Assembly: GCA_014894735.1 (NCBI GenBank)
Contig: JADBKX010000057.1
Coordinates: 1-17,432 of the forward strand
DNA from: Candidatus Sediminicultor sextus
GTDB lineage: Bacteria > Atribacterota > Phoenicimicrobiia > Phoenicimicrobiales > Phoenicimicrobiaceae
DNA length: 17,432 nucleotides
Direction: 5' to 3'
The position numbers and the translations under genes are program-made. Of this stretch, positions 5,985-14,626 are shown one piece after another; position 1 is the stretch's first letter; each line of letters opens with the position of its first letter. The notes beneath the pieces are model-generated. The model ran no database searches, was not told the DNA's origin, and saw only the letters and a program-made list of their open reading frames with translations.

Positions 5985-6929
5985 TTATATCTCATATTCC
6001 ATAAAATCCTCTGCTAATATAGTTTCAGGAAATACGCTCTGGGCCTCAACAAGTAAATCACTCTCGGTTATTGTCAACTTATTATTCGAGCTATATCGAG
6101 GACTAATGTGAGTTAGTATCAATTGTTTAACCTGGGCTTCTTTAGCAACCTGGGCAGCTATTGTGGTAGTCGAATGAAAATTTCTCTTAGCCAGGTCTTC
6201 TTCCTGTTGGGAAAAAGTTGTTTCATGAATTAGGAGATCGGCACCTTTAGCCAGATGCAATAAACTTTTACAATAGGTAGTATCACCACAAAAGACTATC
6301 TTTCTACCTTTTTCAATTTTGTTTAAAAAATTCTTACCCTGAAAGATTCTTCCATTGGGTAATTCAACTGTTTTGCCCTCCTTTAGAGTACGATAAATTG
6401 GACCAGGAGGGATATTCAATCGGCGGGCCTTATCTATTAAAAAATGACTCCTATCCTTTTTTTCTTCGACAGAATAGGCATAAGTTTTAATATTGTGCTT
6501 TACTTCTGTGTATCGAACTACATACCCCTCATCTTCCCAGATTATTCCTGCTGATAAATTTGGAGGAATAATTTTTATCTCAATGTCATAAGGGATATAG
6601 GTCTTGGTTATATTTAGGGTTTCTTTTAAATATATATCGAGATCTTCGGGACCAAATATTTGAACTTTTTGCTGATTTTTTCCGCCCCTTAAACCCCGGG
6701 AAGCTAATAGCCCAGGAAGTCCAAATACATGATCCCCGTGTAAATGAGAAATAAAAATCTTCTCTAATTTAGATAATTTCAAAGAGGTTTTTTGAATCTG
6801 CTGTTGAGTGCTTTCTCCGCAATCCCATAACCATAGTCTGTTTTCATTAATAAAAACAAGAGCGATAGAAGATACATTACGTTTCAAAGTAGGCATACCC
6901 GAACTAGTGCCTAAAAATATAACTTTCAT
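5985..6929 (-). CDS. rnz: ribonuclease Z (tRNA 3' processing endonuclease)
   Basis: It removes the 3' trailer of tRNA precursors. The 314-residue protein shows the start motif MKVIFLGTSSGMPT, the metallo-beta-lactamase motif HLHGDH at residues 62-67, GLPGLL, an FCGDTTYC segment carrying a metal-ligand Asp, the LIHETTF motif and the HISPRY segment with the last zinc ligand. It ends the molybdopterin run, six bp after the mogA-type gene. Its ATG has AGGTGA seven bases upstream. An rnz as last gene of a cofactor operon is unusual, but the tight spacing suggests shared transcription. No strong terminator is visible after it. Confidence 0.95.
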   Translation of the reverse strand: MKVIFLGTSSGMPTLKRNVSSIALVFINENRLWLWDCGESTQQQIQKTSLKLSKLEKIFISHLHGDHVFGLPGLLASRGLRGGKNQQKVQIFGPEDLDIYLKETLNITKTYIPYDIEIKIIPPNLSAGIIWEDEGYVVRYTEVKHNIKTYAYSVEEKKDRSHFLIDKARRLNIPPGPIYRTLKEGKTVELPNGRIFQGKNFLNKIEKGRKIVFCGDTTYCKSLLHLAKGADLLIHETTFSQQEEDLAKRNFHSTTTIAAQVAKEAQVKQLILTHISPRYSSNNKLTITESDLLVEAQSVFPETILAEDFMEYEI

Positions 6930-6935
6930 TAATTT

Positions 6936-7442
6936 TCACCTAATTTCTTCATCGTTTTTTCCACACTCAGCAGCTTGGCCTTTTAAAATTTCAATTCCGT
7001 GCGGCAATGCCTCTAATATTATTTCTAAAGATTCTCTTACTCCTTTAGGACTACCGGGTAAATTTATGATCAAACTTTCTTTTCTAATCCCTGCCACCCC
7101 TCGAGATAATATCGCTCGATTGGTCTTTTTAAAACTTTCACTTCTGATGATTTCACTAATCCCTGAAACCTCTTTTTCTATCACTTCTAAGGTAGCGTCT
7201 GGAGTAACATCTCTTTTGGCTAAACCCGTTCCTCCGGTAGTTAAAATTAAATCGAGATGTAATTTATCAACTGCCTTTATCAACTCTTCTTGAATAATAT
7301 CCTTTTCATCTGGAATAATTTGATAATATTTAACTTCTCCATTAATTTTCTTGACTACTTCTTCGATTACTTTTCCACTTAGATCTTCTCTCTCTCCTTT
7401 TGACCCTTTATCGCTTATGGTTAAAATCCCTACCTTGATCAT
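6936..7442 (-). CDS. MogA/MoaB family molybdopterin adenylyltransferase
   Basis: It adenylylates molybdopterin before MoeA-dependent metal insertion. The 168-residue single-domain protein shows ILTISDKGSKGEREDLSG at the N-terminus, the TTGGTG motif at 68-73, the substrate-contacting RDVTPD near 77-82 and INLPGSPKGVRE near 124-135. These are typical of the MoaB/Mog fold. Its ATG overlaps the MOSC gene stop by 4 bp (ATGA), so translation is probably coupled. MogA and MoaB cannot be separated with certainty by eye. In organisms that load tungsten, MoaB often does the adenylylation. Confidence 0.93.
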   Translation of the reverse strand: MIKVGILTISDKGSKGEREDLSGKVIEEVVKKINGEVKYYQIIPDEKDIIQEELIKAVDKLHLDLILTTGGTGLAKRDVTPDATLEVIEKEVSGISEIIRSESFKKTNRAILSRGVAGIRKESLIINLPGSPKGVRESLEIILEALPHGIEILKGQAAECGKNDEEIR

Positions 7443-7891
7443 CCTGAAACCACCTCAATTTCATCACCGGCTTTTACTTTTCCGCCCTCTAAAACTCGGG
7501 CAAATATTCCTTCTCTGGGCATTACACAATCCCCAATCTTTTTCCTAATTTCGCAACCATGGTGGCATTCTTTTCCTATCTGGGTTACTTCCAATAAAAC
7601 ATTTTCTCCAACTTTCAATTTTGTTCCCAAAGGAAGTTGATATAGGACAATACCTTCCGCGGTTAAATTCTCAGCAAAGTCCCCATATATTATTTTAAAT
7701 CCCTTCCCTTTTATCTTATTAATACTTTCCACTCCTAATAAGCTAATCTGCCGGAGCCATTTGCCTGAATGAGCATCTCTTTCTAATCCGAAGTCCTTGA
7801 TTAATAACCCTTCAGCTATCTCTTTTTTTATAGTCCCCTTCTTTTCACTTCGGCATACAGCTACTATCTTTCCCTTTATTTTATTATCCAC
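7439..7891 (-). CDS. MOSC domain protein
   Basis: This 150-residue protein consists of a MOSC domain alone, of the type often encoded beside moaC and mog genes. Visible motifs are GLERDAHSGKWLRQISLL near residues 34-51, YGDFAENLTAEGI near 69-81, LEVTQIGKECHHGCEI with a conserved-type cysteine region near 100-115, and MPREGIFARVLEGG near 124-137. Related MOSC domains in MOCS3/YiiM-type proteins handle sulfur or bind the molybdenum cofactor. The exact role of the stand-alone form is not established. The start is GTG, preceded by GGAGAAAGGGG. It follows moaC by 34 bp and overlaps mogA. Confidence 0.9.
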   Translation of the reverse strand: MDNKIKGKIVAVCRSEKKGTIKKEIAEGLLIKDFGLERDAHSGKWLRQISLLGVESINKIKGKGFKIIYGDFAENLTAEGIVLYQLPLGTKLKVGENVLLEVTQIGKECHHGCEIRKKIGDCVMPREGIFARVLEGGKVKAGDEIEVVSG

Positions 7892-7925
7892 TTTTCCCCT
7901 TTCTCCTTATCATTTATCTGTATAT

Positions 7926-8423
7926 TCAATCCCTCTTTTTTAATGGTCTCGAAAAATGCCCACTCTTGCCTCCGCTTTTTTCCAAAAGATATATCGATTT
8001 AATAGTCATCCCCCTATCTACTGCTTTACACATATCATAAATGGTAAGACCAGCAGCTGCAACTGCAGTTAAAGCTTCCATCTCCACTCCGGTTTTGCCC
8101 ATGGTTTTGACTTTAGATTGAATAGTAATCTTATTTTCATTCTCCTTGATTGTAAAATTAAGATCCACATTGGTAAGTATTAAAGGATGACACATGGGAA
8201 TAATCTGACTGGTCTTTTTAGCAGCCATAATGCCGGCTACCTGGGCTACTGCCAAAACGTCTCCCTTGGCAATCTTTCCATCTTTAATCATTTTCAAAGT
8301 CTCTGGTTGCATAACTACAGAACCTTCCGCAACAGCTATTCGTTGTGTGTCTTCTTTGCCTCCAACATCCACCATATGCGCCCTTCCATTTTTATTAAAA
8401 TGGCTTAGTTCTTTTTCTTTCAT
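7926..8423 (-). CDS. moaC: cyclic pyranopterin monophosphate synthase MoaC
   Basis: With MoaA it makes cyclic pyranopterin monophosphate, the first pterin intermediate of the molybdenum or tungsten cofactor. The 165 residues match the family. Motifs are MVDVGGKEDTQRIA near 17-30, the active-site MCHPL at 77-81, GKTGVEMEALTA at 109-120, YDMCKAVDRGM at 129-139 and KSGGKSG near the C-terminus. It begins three bases after the moaA stop with the ribosome-binding site GGAGGAT, so the two enzymes of one step are translated together. Confidence 0.97.
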   Translation of the reverse strand: MKEKELSHFNKNGRAHMVDVGGKEDTQRIAVAEGSVVMQPETLKMIKDGKIAKGDVLAVAQVAGIMAAKKTSQIIPMCHPLILTNVDLNFTIKENENKITIQSKVKTMGKTGVEMEALTAVAAAGLTIYDMCKAVDRGMTIKSIYLLEKSGGKSGHFSRPLKKRD

Positions 8424-8426
8424 TTG

Positions 8427-9437
8427 CTATCCTCCAATTTTAGACATCTTAAAAAAGTCTCTATTTGAGAATTTCTTATTTAATTTATGGCCTTCGGGTT
8501 TTATGTTTATTGCTTCCCTAATATTATCTCTTATTATTTTACTCCTGATTATTTTATCATCGGTTTTTGCATTCCTTATTGCCTGTTTAATATCCACCTC
8601 TTTATTAGAAAACAAACAAGGCCTGAGTTTGCCTTCGGAAGTTAACCTTATCCGATTACAGGTTTCACAAAAATGCTGGCTAAGAGCAGTAATAAAACCT
8701 ATGGTACCTTGACCACCTTTGATCTGGTAATATTTTGCTGGCCCATTACCTGAATTTATATTAATAGGTCTAAATGAGTATTTTTCCGCTAAACTCTCTT
8801 TGATTTCCAAAACTGAAATAAATTTATCCCAATAATTATCTTTTAGCTCTTCTCCAGAGGGCATAAATTCAATAAAACGAATATTTAATGGTCTTCTTAA
8901 AGTTAATCTTACAAAATCTTCTACTTCATCATCGTTAATTCCCTTAATTAGTACAGTATTAATTTTGATAGGCCATAACCCTGCCTTTAAAGCAGAATCG
9001 ATTCCTTTTAATGCTTTTTCTAAACTTCCCCCTCGAGTGATTTTTTTATATTTTTCTTCCTGCAGGGAATCTAAACTAATATTTACCCGATTCAGTCCAG
9101 CATCTTTTAATTTTTCGGCATACTCACTTAAGAAAAAACCATTAGTAGTTAAAGATATATCTTCTAATTTTTTAATCTCTCTTAATTTCTTTATAAAATC
9201 TACTACTCCTTTTCTGGCTAAAGGTTCGCCGCCAGTAATCCTGACTTTGGTAACACCTAAATTTACCGCTTCTTCGATAATTTCTACAATTTCTTCATAC
9301 CTTAAAATTTCTTCATGCGGTATAAATTCAAATGGTTCTTCGGGCTTACAGTAAATGCACCTATAGTTACATCGATCGGTAATAGAAACCCGAAGGTAGG
9401 AAATTTCTCTGCCCAAATTATCTATTAGTTTATTCAT
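8427..9437 (-). CDS. moaA: GTP 3',8-cyclase MoaA (radical SAM)
   Basis: It converts GTP to (8S)-3',8-cyclo-7,8-dihydro-GTP, the MoaC substrate. The 336 residues show the radical SAM cluster site C23xxxC27xxC30 (RCNYRCIYC), the SAM-binding TGGEPL near 68-73, and the second cluster site Cys257, Cys260, Cys274 (CETC then CLF). It ends in Gly-Gly, the tail needed for GTP cyclisation in studied MoaA proteins. Its ATG overlaps the stop of the moeA fusion gene by 4 bp. Both clusters are oxygen sensitive, which fits an anaerobe. Confidence 0.98.
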   Translation of the reverse strand: MNKLIDNLGREISYLRVSITDRCNYRCIYCKPEEPFEFIPHEEILRYEEIVEIIEEAVNLGVTKVRITGGEPLARKGVVDFIKKLREIKKLEDISLTTNGFFLSEYAEKLKDAGLNRVNISLDSLQEEKYKKITRGGSLEKALKGIDSALKAGLWPIKINTVLIKGINDDEVEDFVRLTLRRPLNIRFIEFMPSGEELKDNYWDKFISVLEIKESLAEKYSFRPININSGNGPAKYYQIKGGQGTIGFITALSQHFCETCNRIRLTSEGKLRPCLFSNKEVDIKQAIRNAKTDDKIIRSKIIRDNIREAINIKPEGHKLNKKFSNRDFFKMSKIGG

Positions 9438-11419
9438 TCTTTTATTACCTTTCCACTCTGAGAGAGGTCATATCCACCCAAACTCAAAACTTTTTTCCTA
9501 AATTTTTCCGATCTGATAATAGTCAATAATTTTTGAATCTTTAAAGAAGAGTAGTATTCTTCAGGTATAATTATATCATACCTTTCTTTGGCCACTGGCA
9601 CAAAATCTAAGTGGAAAGCTTTGACAGCAGACAAAATCCCCAGGCCTGCATCTACGCTCCCCTCCGTTACGGCAGAAGCAACCATTAAATGGGTGTACTC
9701 TTCCTTAGAATAACCCTGAATATCTAAAGGATTAATGCCTTTCTTTTTTAATAGGTAATCCAATAAAACTCTAGTTCCTGACCCTTTCTGTCTATTAATA
9801 AACTTTATATCCTTTTTAACTAAATCATCTATCCCTTTGATATTTTTTGGATTTCCTCTTTTTACCATTATCCCTTGTTCTCGGTAGGTTAGATTCACAA
9901 CTATCAATTCTCTCTGAGGAAGCATCTTTTTTATATAGGGAAAATTATATTCTCCACTCTCCGGATCCAATAAATGAGCGGTGGCAAGGTGGGTTCTTTT
10001 TTGTTTTAAGGCTAATAACCCCCCCATACTTCCTACATTAAAGGACACTAAATTAAAATCAGAAAACTCTTCCTGTAATTCATTTCTTAAGATATCCAAA
10101 ACTAAATCATGACTCCCGGTCACAATGATATTGTTCTTTATTCTATTTAAATCTTCTAAAAGTTCAGCTTCTATTTCTTCTCCAAAATCTACCCCCTCCT
10201 TAAACAAGGGAATACAAATCAGGGCATCTGCTTCTACTAAAGAAGTAACCACTCCCGCTCCTCGGGAAAGAGGATAAGCCATTATTTTCCCATCTATATT
10301 TCCTAATTTTACTCTCAAGAATTCTTCATCTCCCAAATGAGAAACCACTTTGTGGGCCATATGGACTTTAATTTCTTCTCGCCTTTTTACAGTTAATCCT
10401 AATTTACGGAAGACTAAAGGTTTCAAAAATTGCTCCGCAGCGATAATTGCCGAGATCGGGTAACCAGGAAGCCCGATAAGAGGAGTGTCATCAATAATTC
10501 CTAAAATTGTCGGTTTCCCTGGCATAATAGCTACTCCGTGAACCACAACGTCACCTATACTTTTAACCATCTCGGAAGTGAAATCTTTTGAGCCAGCAGA
10601 GGAACCGGCAAGGACCACTACTACATCATTTTGTGAGGCAGCTTCAAGTAAAATCCTCTTTAAATCTAAGGGGATGTCTTTAACAATTTCGTATACTATT
10701 GCCTTTCCTCCCCACTCGTAAATCAAACCTTTAATTATTTTAGAGTTATATTCAATAATTTTACCAGGACTAATTTCTTCCCCGGGTGAAATCAATTCAT
10801 CACCCGTAGGTATAACTGCTACCTTGGGCTTCCTGCGGGCAAAAAGTTGGTTTACTCCTCCTGCCAATAAAGCTCCTATATCTACTGGACGGATTTTATG
10901 ATTTACAGGGATAATTAACTGATTAGCTACTACATCTTCCCCAATGTTGCGGATATGTTGCCCTGGGGGAACTGCCGAAAATATTTTAATTTCTTTAATA
11001 TTTTCTTCTTTTGAATCATCGTTAAAATCATTAGAAATATCTTTGTTCTTCTCTCTTTTAAATTCATTTAAAGGGTTTATATCCTCAATCTTTATCACTG
11101 CATCAAAACCGAAAGGTATGGGATTACCGGTATTTATAAAATGAAAGTCTTGATTAATCTTTAAAGTAATAGGAGAAGATTCGGAAGCTTTATAAGTATC
11201 CCTTGCTCTGACCACTACCCCATCCATAGCTGCCGCCTGATAATAAGGAGAGGATATCTTGGCAAAAATTGGTTCTGCGGTAATCCGTCCTAAAGAATCT
11301 TCAGTAGAAACCAATTCCCCTTTTATAGGCTGAACAAGTTTGTATTTTAATAAAGTTTTATAAAATTTTTCTTGAGCTTCTTTTAAAGTTAATTTACTTA
11401 AATAAATATTTCTTCTCAA
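9434..11419 (-). CDS. MoeA fused to a C-terminal periplasmic-binding-protein-like domain
   Basis: Residues 1 to about 425 form a MoeA molybdopterin molybdenumtransferase: MDGVVVRA near 65-72, IPTGDELISPG near 203-213, LAGSSAGSKDF near 270-280, GVAIMPGKPT near 295-304 and GLPGYP at 316-321. Residues about 428-661 form a PBP-like domain with GSHDLVLDIL, ATAHLLDPESGEYN and the hallmark INRQKGSGTR at 541-550. This domain may bind an oxyanion or the cofactor; that is inference. There is no signal peptide, so it acts in the cytoplasm. A hydrophilic insert at about 118-146, rich in K, D, N and E, lies in the MoeA part. The start is TTG after GGGGAGG. A second, separate moeA lies 80 bp upstream. Confidence 0.94.
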   Translation of the reverse strand: MRRNIYLSKLTLKEAQEKFYKTLLKYKLVQPIKGELVSTEDSLGRITAEPIFAKISSPYYQAAAMDGVVVRARDTYKASESSPITLKINQDFHFINTGNPIPFGFDAVIKIEDINPLNEFKREKNKDISNDFNDDSKEENIKEIKIFSAVPPGQHIRNIGEDVVANQLIIPVNHKIRPVDIGALLAGGVNQLFARRKPKVAVIPTGDELISPGEEISPGKIIEYNSKIIKGLIYEWGGKAIVYEIVKDIPLDLKRILLEAASQNDVVVVLAGSSAGSKDFTSEMVKSIGDVVVHGVAIMPGKPTILGIIDDTPLIGLPGYPISAIIAAEQFLKPLVFRKLGLTVKRREEIKVHMAHKVVSHLGDEEFLRVKLGNIDGKIMAYPLSRGAGVVTSLVEADALICIPLFKEGVDFGEEIEAELLEDLNRIKNNIIVTGSHDLVLDILRNELQEEFSDFNLVSFNVGSMGGLLALKQKRTHLATAHLLDPESGEYNFPYIKKMLPQRELIVVNLTYREQGIMVKRGNPKNIKGIDDLVKKDIKFINRQKGSGTRVLLDYLLKKKGINPLDIQGYSKEEYTHLMVASAVTEGSVDAGLGILSAVKAFHLDFVPVAKERYDIIIPEEYYSSLKIQKLLTIIRSEKFRKKVLSLGGYDLSQSGKVIKE

Positions 11420-11439
11420 ATCAATTTTTCCTCCCCTAA

Positions 11440-11453
11440 TTAGCCGTTAGCAT
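11440..11453. repeat. TTAGCCG/TTAGCAT heptamer pair
   Basis: Two heptamers in phase sit in the 80-bp gap between the two moeA genes, followed by TTGGTTGGCTAG. Mixed CTAACG- and CAACCA-like words also occur at 5203-5240, so this looks like a degenerate member of the spacer repeat family. Confidence 0.5.
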
Positions 11454-11499
11454 TTGGTTGGCTAGTTAAACAGAACCGCCTACTTTTTACCAAGTTTAG

Positions 11500-12756
11500 C
11501 TAAAATAATTTAACCACTACTTTGCTGCCCTTTTCTAATCCTTCGATATTTAATCCTATCTTTATTAAACCTGAGGCCCGAACCATAGTAGAAATTAATC
11601 CTGATTTCCCCAGAATAGGTTCGGCGTAAAATCTTTCGCCTTCTTTATATACAAATACCCGCACATAATCTTCTCTTCCCGAATCTGAAAATATATTGCA
11701 GGTCAATTCTGCCTCTATTTCTTTGGCAGAATTATAATTGTATTCTCCTCCCTGCAAACGGCTAATCAAAGGCCGCACAAAAAGGTCAAATATTATCATC
11801 GCTGAGACTGGATGACCGGGCAAGCCAAATATCGGCCTGTTGTCAGCTATGGCAAGTATAGTAGGTTTCCCTGGTTTTACTGATACTCCGTGAATCAACA
11901 CACCGGGTTTTCCTAATCTATTAAGCACTTCTAAGGTAACATCTCTTACCCCCACTGAACTCCCTCCGGAAATAATTACCGCTTCTACCTTATCTTCTTT
12001 GATAGTCTTTTTTATCTCCTGCTCCAATAGAATAACTTCATCTTTAATAATCCCTCTATAAACAGGAACCCCGCCTGCTTCTTCAATGCAAACTCCAAGG
12101 GTATAAGAATTTATATCCCTTATCTGCCCTATTCGGGGTTCGCCTTCCGCTGGGATTATTTCATTACCCGTTGAAATAATAGCAATTTTAGGTTTCTTAT
12201 AGATTTTGATATTAGTTTTACCTATTCCAGCTAAAACCCCTATGTCCTGGGGACGTAATCTGTCTCCTTTTCTTAATATAATTTCTCCTTTTTTTAGATC
12301 CTCATCCTCTCGAACTACATTTTCCCAGGGAGAAATTGATCTCCTTGCTTCAATGGTAGTATCATCAATCTGTTCAGCATATTCTAACATCATTACCGCA
12401 TTTGCCCCCTCGGGTAACATTCCTCCAGTAGAAATTTTTGCTCCTTCTCCAGGATTAATCTTAAATTCGGGCTTATCGCCCATCTTTATTTCTCCTATAA
12501 CTGTCAGATATGAGGGCAAACTCTCACTTGCTCCAAAAGAATCTTCTGCTCTAATGGCATAACCATCCATGGTAGAACGATTAAAACCAGGCAGATTAGC
12601 AGGGGCAACTATCCCTTCCGCTAAAAACCTATGTAAGGCTGTTTTGATATCGACTTCCTCTATGTTGTTCTGGGTTATCTCCTTTAAATTTAAATGATCT
12701 TTTAGCATCATAATTACCTCATTCGGAGTACTAACTTTAAATAAGGGTTTTACCAT
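11500..12756 (-). CDS. moeA: molybdopterin molybdenumtransferase MoeA
   Basis: It catalyses metal insertion into adenylylated molybdopterin. The 418-residue length is standard. Motifs are GFNRSTMDGYAIRA near 57-70, ISTGGMLPEGANAVMMLE near 109-126, ISTGNEIIPAEGEPR near 194-208, SGGSSVGVRD near 266-275, GVSVKPGKPT near 292-301 and GLPGHPVSA near 315-323. It lies between tupC (67-bp AT-rich gap) and the moeA fusion gene. Paralogous MoeA pairs occur in several anaerobes and archaea and are often discussed as a split between molybdenum and tungsten; nothing in the sequence assigns which is which. The ATG is preceded by TAGGAG about 13 bases upstream, which is rather far. Confidence 0.96.
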   Translation of the reverse strand: MVKPLFKVSTPNEVIMMLKDHLNLKEITQNNIEEVDIKTALHRFLAEGIVAPANLPGFNRSTMDGYAIRAEDSFGASESLPSYLTVIGEIKMGDKPEFKINPGEGAKISTGGMLPEGANAVMMLEYAEQIDDTTIEARRSISPWENVVREDEDLKKGEIILRKGDRLRPQDIGVLAGIGKTNIKIYKKPKIAIISTGNEIIPAEGEPRIGQIRDINSYTLGVCIEEAGGVPVYRGIIKDEVILLEQEIKKTIKEDKVEAVIISGGSSVGVRDVTLEVLNRLGKPGVLIHGVSVKPGKPTILAIADNRPIFGLPGHPVSAMIIFDLFVRPLISRLQGGEYNYNSAKEIEAELTCNIFSDSGREDYVRVFVYKEGERFYAEPILGKSGLISTMVRASGLIKIGLNIEGLEKGSKVVVKLF

Positions 12757-12823
12757 GTTTGCTGTTTATCTCCTAATTATTAATTGTTTATATATTGTTT
12801 TACAAATATCTCATTTTTAAAAA

Positions 12824-13840
12824 TTAATATAATTTTACTGCTGAAGCTTTAAAAGTTAAATAAACTTTGCTTCCCAGATTAAGATTCATTTGTTGAAATG
12901 ATTCTCTGGTAATAATTGTCACTAAAGGAATACTTACATCTACTTCTAATTTTACTAAATGATTTTGCTCAATAATTTTTACTATTTTCCCTAAAAATGA
13001 ATTTCTGGCACTGGATTGAAATGGTTCATAAGATAAAATTATATCCGTGGGGTCAATAGAAATATATGTAAGTCCAATCTTTTCACTTACTACCGCAAAT
13101 TTTATATTTTTTGTCACTATAAACCATTTTATACCATTTTCTTCTTCAATTGCTCCCCGAAGAAGATTTTCTGGAACATGTATAATGATTTTACCTTCCA
13201 AGATAGAAATTACTTCATCCGCTAAACGATAAGCCTGAGAGAGGTCATGAGTAGAAAATATTACAGTGGTCTTAATTTTTTCCTTTATTTTTTTAATAAT
13301 TCTTTCCACTATATCTATGTGCCTTTGATCTATATTTGCAGTAGGTTCATCTAAAAAGAGAATTTCTGGTTCTATCACTAAAGCTCTGGCAATTACTACT
13401 CCTTGAGCTTCTCCACCAGACAATTGATCTACTTTTCTATCTTCAAAACCGGAAAGCCCTACCATCTCCAAGGCATTTTTAATTCTATTCTGTTGAACTA
13501 TGGAAGACAATGATCTTACTTTTAATCCATAAGCAACATTACTATATACTGTAGATTGAAATAAAAAAGGATCCTGATCTACTAAAGTCATCTTTCGCCG
13601 AATCTCTAATATCTTAGAATCTGAATTATTGATTATTTCTTGATCACGGAAAAAAATTTGACCTTTATCTGGTTTCACTAGTAGATTTAATATATTTAAA
13701 AGCGTAGTTTTACCTGAACCGTTTGGACCAACAATAGCATAAATCCTACTCTCTTGAAAACCCAAATAATCAATATCCAATACTGTTTTATTATTATATA
13801 TCTTTTTTAAATTCTTAACTTTAAGCATTGGTTTATCCAT
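12824..13840 (-). CDS. tupC: tungstate ABC transporter ATP-binding protein with C-terminal Mop/TOBE-like domain
   Basis: This ATPase energises tungstate uptake at the inner face of the membrane. The nucleotide-binding domain has Walker A GPNGSGKTT at residues 38-46, a Q-loop in LVDQDPF, signature LSGGEAQ at 140-146, Walker B ILFLDEPTAN at 160-169 and the switch His198. The 338-residue length includes about 110 C-terminal residues. The last 65 or so (ARNSFLGKIVKII to the end) look like a Mop/TOBE fold, which in ModC binds oxyanion and can inhibit transport. It starts nine bp after tupB with no clear ribosome-binding site, so coupled translation is likely. Assignment to tungstate rather than molybdate rests on the TupA neighbour. 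Confidence 0.93.
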   Translation of the reverse strand: MDKPMLKVKNLKKIYNNKTVLDIDYLGFQESRIYAIVGPNGSGKTTLLNILNLLVKPDKGQIFFRDQEIINNSDSKILEIRRKMTLVDQDPFLFQSTVYSNVAYGLKVRSLSSIVQQNRIKNALEMVGLSGFEDRKVDQLSGGEAQGVVIARALVIEPEILFLDEPTANIDQRHIDIVERIIKKIKEKIKTTVIFSTHDLSQAYRLADEVISILEGKIIIHVPENLLRGAIEEENGIKWFIVTKNIKFAVVSEKIGLTYISIDPTDIILSYEPFQSSARNSFLGKIVKIIEQNHLVKLEVDVSIPLVTIITRESFQQMNLNLGSKVYLTFKASAVKLY

Positions 13841-13849
13841 ATTTTAATT

Positions 13850-14542
13850 TTACACTCTCTCACTCTGAAAATAATGGAGAAAAATATTTATGCTAAAAGC
13901 AATGATTAATAAAATAATACCCAGGGCAATGCCAAAAACAAATTCACCTTTGGCAGTCTCGAGAGCAATAGCAGTAGTCATCGTTCTGGTGCTTCCTTTA
14001 ATATTTCCTCCCAACATCATAGCAGCTCCTACTTCAGCGATGACTCTTCCAAAGGCAATTGTTATTGCTTCTAATATTGCATAACGGGCTTCCTTAATCA
14101 CCGTCCAGGCAGATTGAAGCTTAGTTGCACCAAGAGTTAAAGCAGTTTTTCTAACTCTTCTATCAATTCCCTGTAATGCAGAATGGGTAAGTGCAATAAC
14201 TATGGGAGTAGCTAATATAAACTGACCGATAATCATAGCCGAAGGGGTATATAATAAATTAAAGGCTCCCAAAGGTCCTCTTCGAGAAATTAAAGAATAA
14301 ACAATTAACCCTATCACTACTGTTGGTAAAGCTAAGAAAGTATTCAGTAAAGCTACAGTAAATTTCTTCCCATAGTAATTCTTTATAGTCATTAAAAAGC
14401 CAATAGGTATGCCTATCAATGAAGCAAGTCCTACTGCAGTTAATGATACTCTTAATGAAAGTAAAACAATAATAAATATCTCCTTATCTAAAGTAAAAAT
14501 TAATTGAAAAGCCTTTTGTATTCCTTCGATAATAAAATCCAA
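13850..14542 (-). CDS. tupB: tungstate ABC transporter permease
   Basis: This 230-residue integral membrane protein is the channel of the TupABC importer. Hydrophobic segments lie near residues 22-53, 62-86, 100-120, 152-178 (moderately hydrophobic) and 202-225. The EAA loop contacting TupC is at about 131-148 (RKTALTLGATKLQSAWTV). The GRVIAEVGAAMMLGGNIKG segment at 165-183 is characteristic of TupB/WtpB permeases. The start is TTG, preceded by GAGGTGAT. The 84-bp gap upstream, to tupA, carries GTATCGA heptamers and an ACTAACGACTA word. Confidence 0.94.
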   Translation of the reverse strand: MDFIIEGIQKAFQLIFTLDKEIFIIVLLSLRVSLTAVGLASLIGIPIGFLMTIKNYYGKKFTVALLNTFLALPTVVIGLIVYSLISRRGPLGAFNLLYTPSAMIIGQFILATPIVIALTHSALQGIDRRVRKTALTLGATKLQSAWTVIKEARYAILEAITIAFGRVIAEVGAAMMLGGNIKGSTRTMTTAIALETAKGEFVFGIALGIILLIIAFSINIFLHYFQSERV

Positions 14543-14566
14543 AATATCACCTCGAATAATAAATTC

Positions 14567-14589
14567 GTATCGAGTATCGAGTATCGCGT
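14567..14589. repeat. GTATCGA heptamer repeat, copy 2
   Basis: GTATCGA, GTATCGA and GTATCGC are consecutive in the tupA-tupB gap. The 16-mer at 14574-14589 is identical to 5356-5371, about 9.2 kb away in the same orientation. Confidence 0.85.
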
Positions 14590-14611
14590 GAAGAGGAATA
14601 GTTAACTAAGT

Positions 14612-14624
14612 ACTAACGACTATT
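14612..14624. repeat. ACTAACGACTATT repeat word
   Basis: This 13-mer on the plus strand is identical to the minus-strand sequence at 5203-5215. It lies a few bases downstream of the tupA stop codon, 23 bp beyond the GTATCGA heptamers. Confidence 0.75.
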
Positions 14625-14626
14625 CA

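Noticed and set aside
6808..7293. Plus-strand open frames such as 6808-7293, 8230-8712 and 12206-12562
   Set aside because: They lie opposite well-supported minus-strand genes, have no recognisable motifs and are explained by AT-rich antisense codon use.
12757..12823. Internal promoter between tupC and moeA
   Set aside because: A TTGTAA-17-TAATAA match is visible, but the -10 box is poor and such matches are expected by chance in this AT-rich gap.
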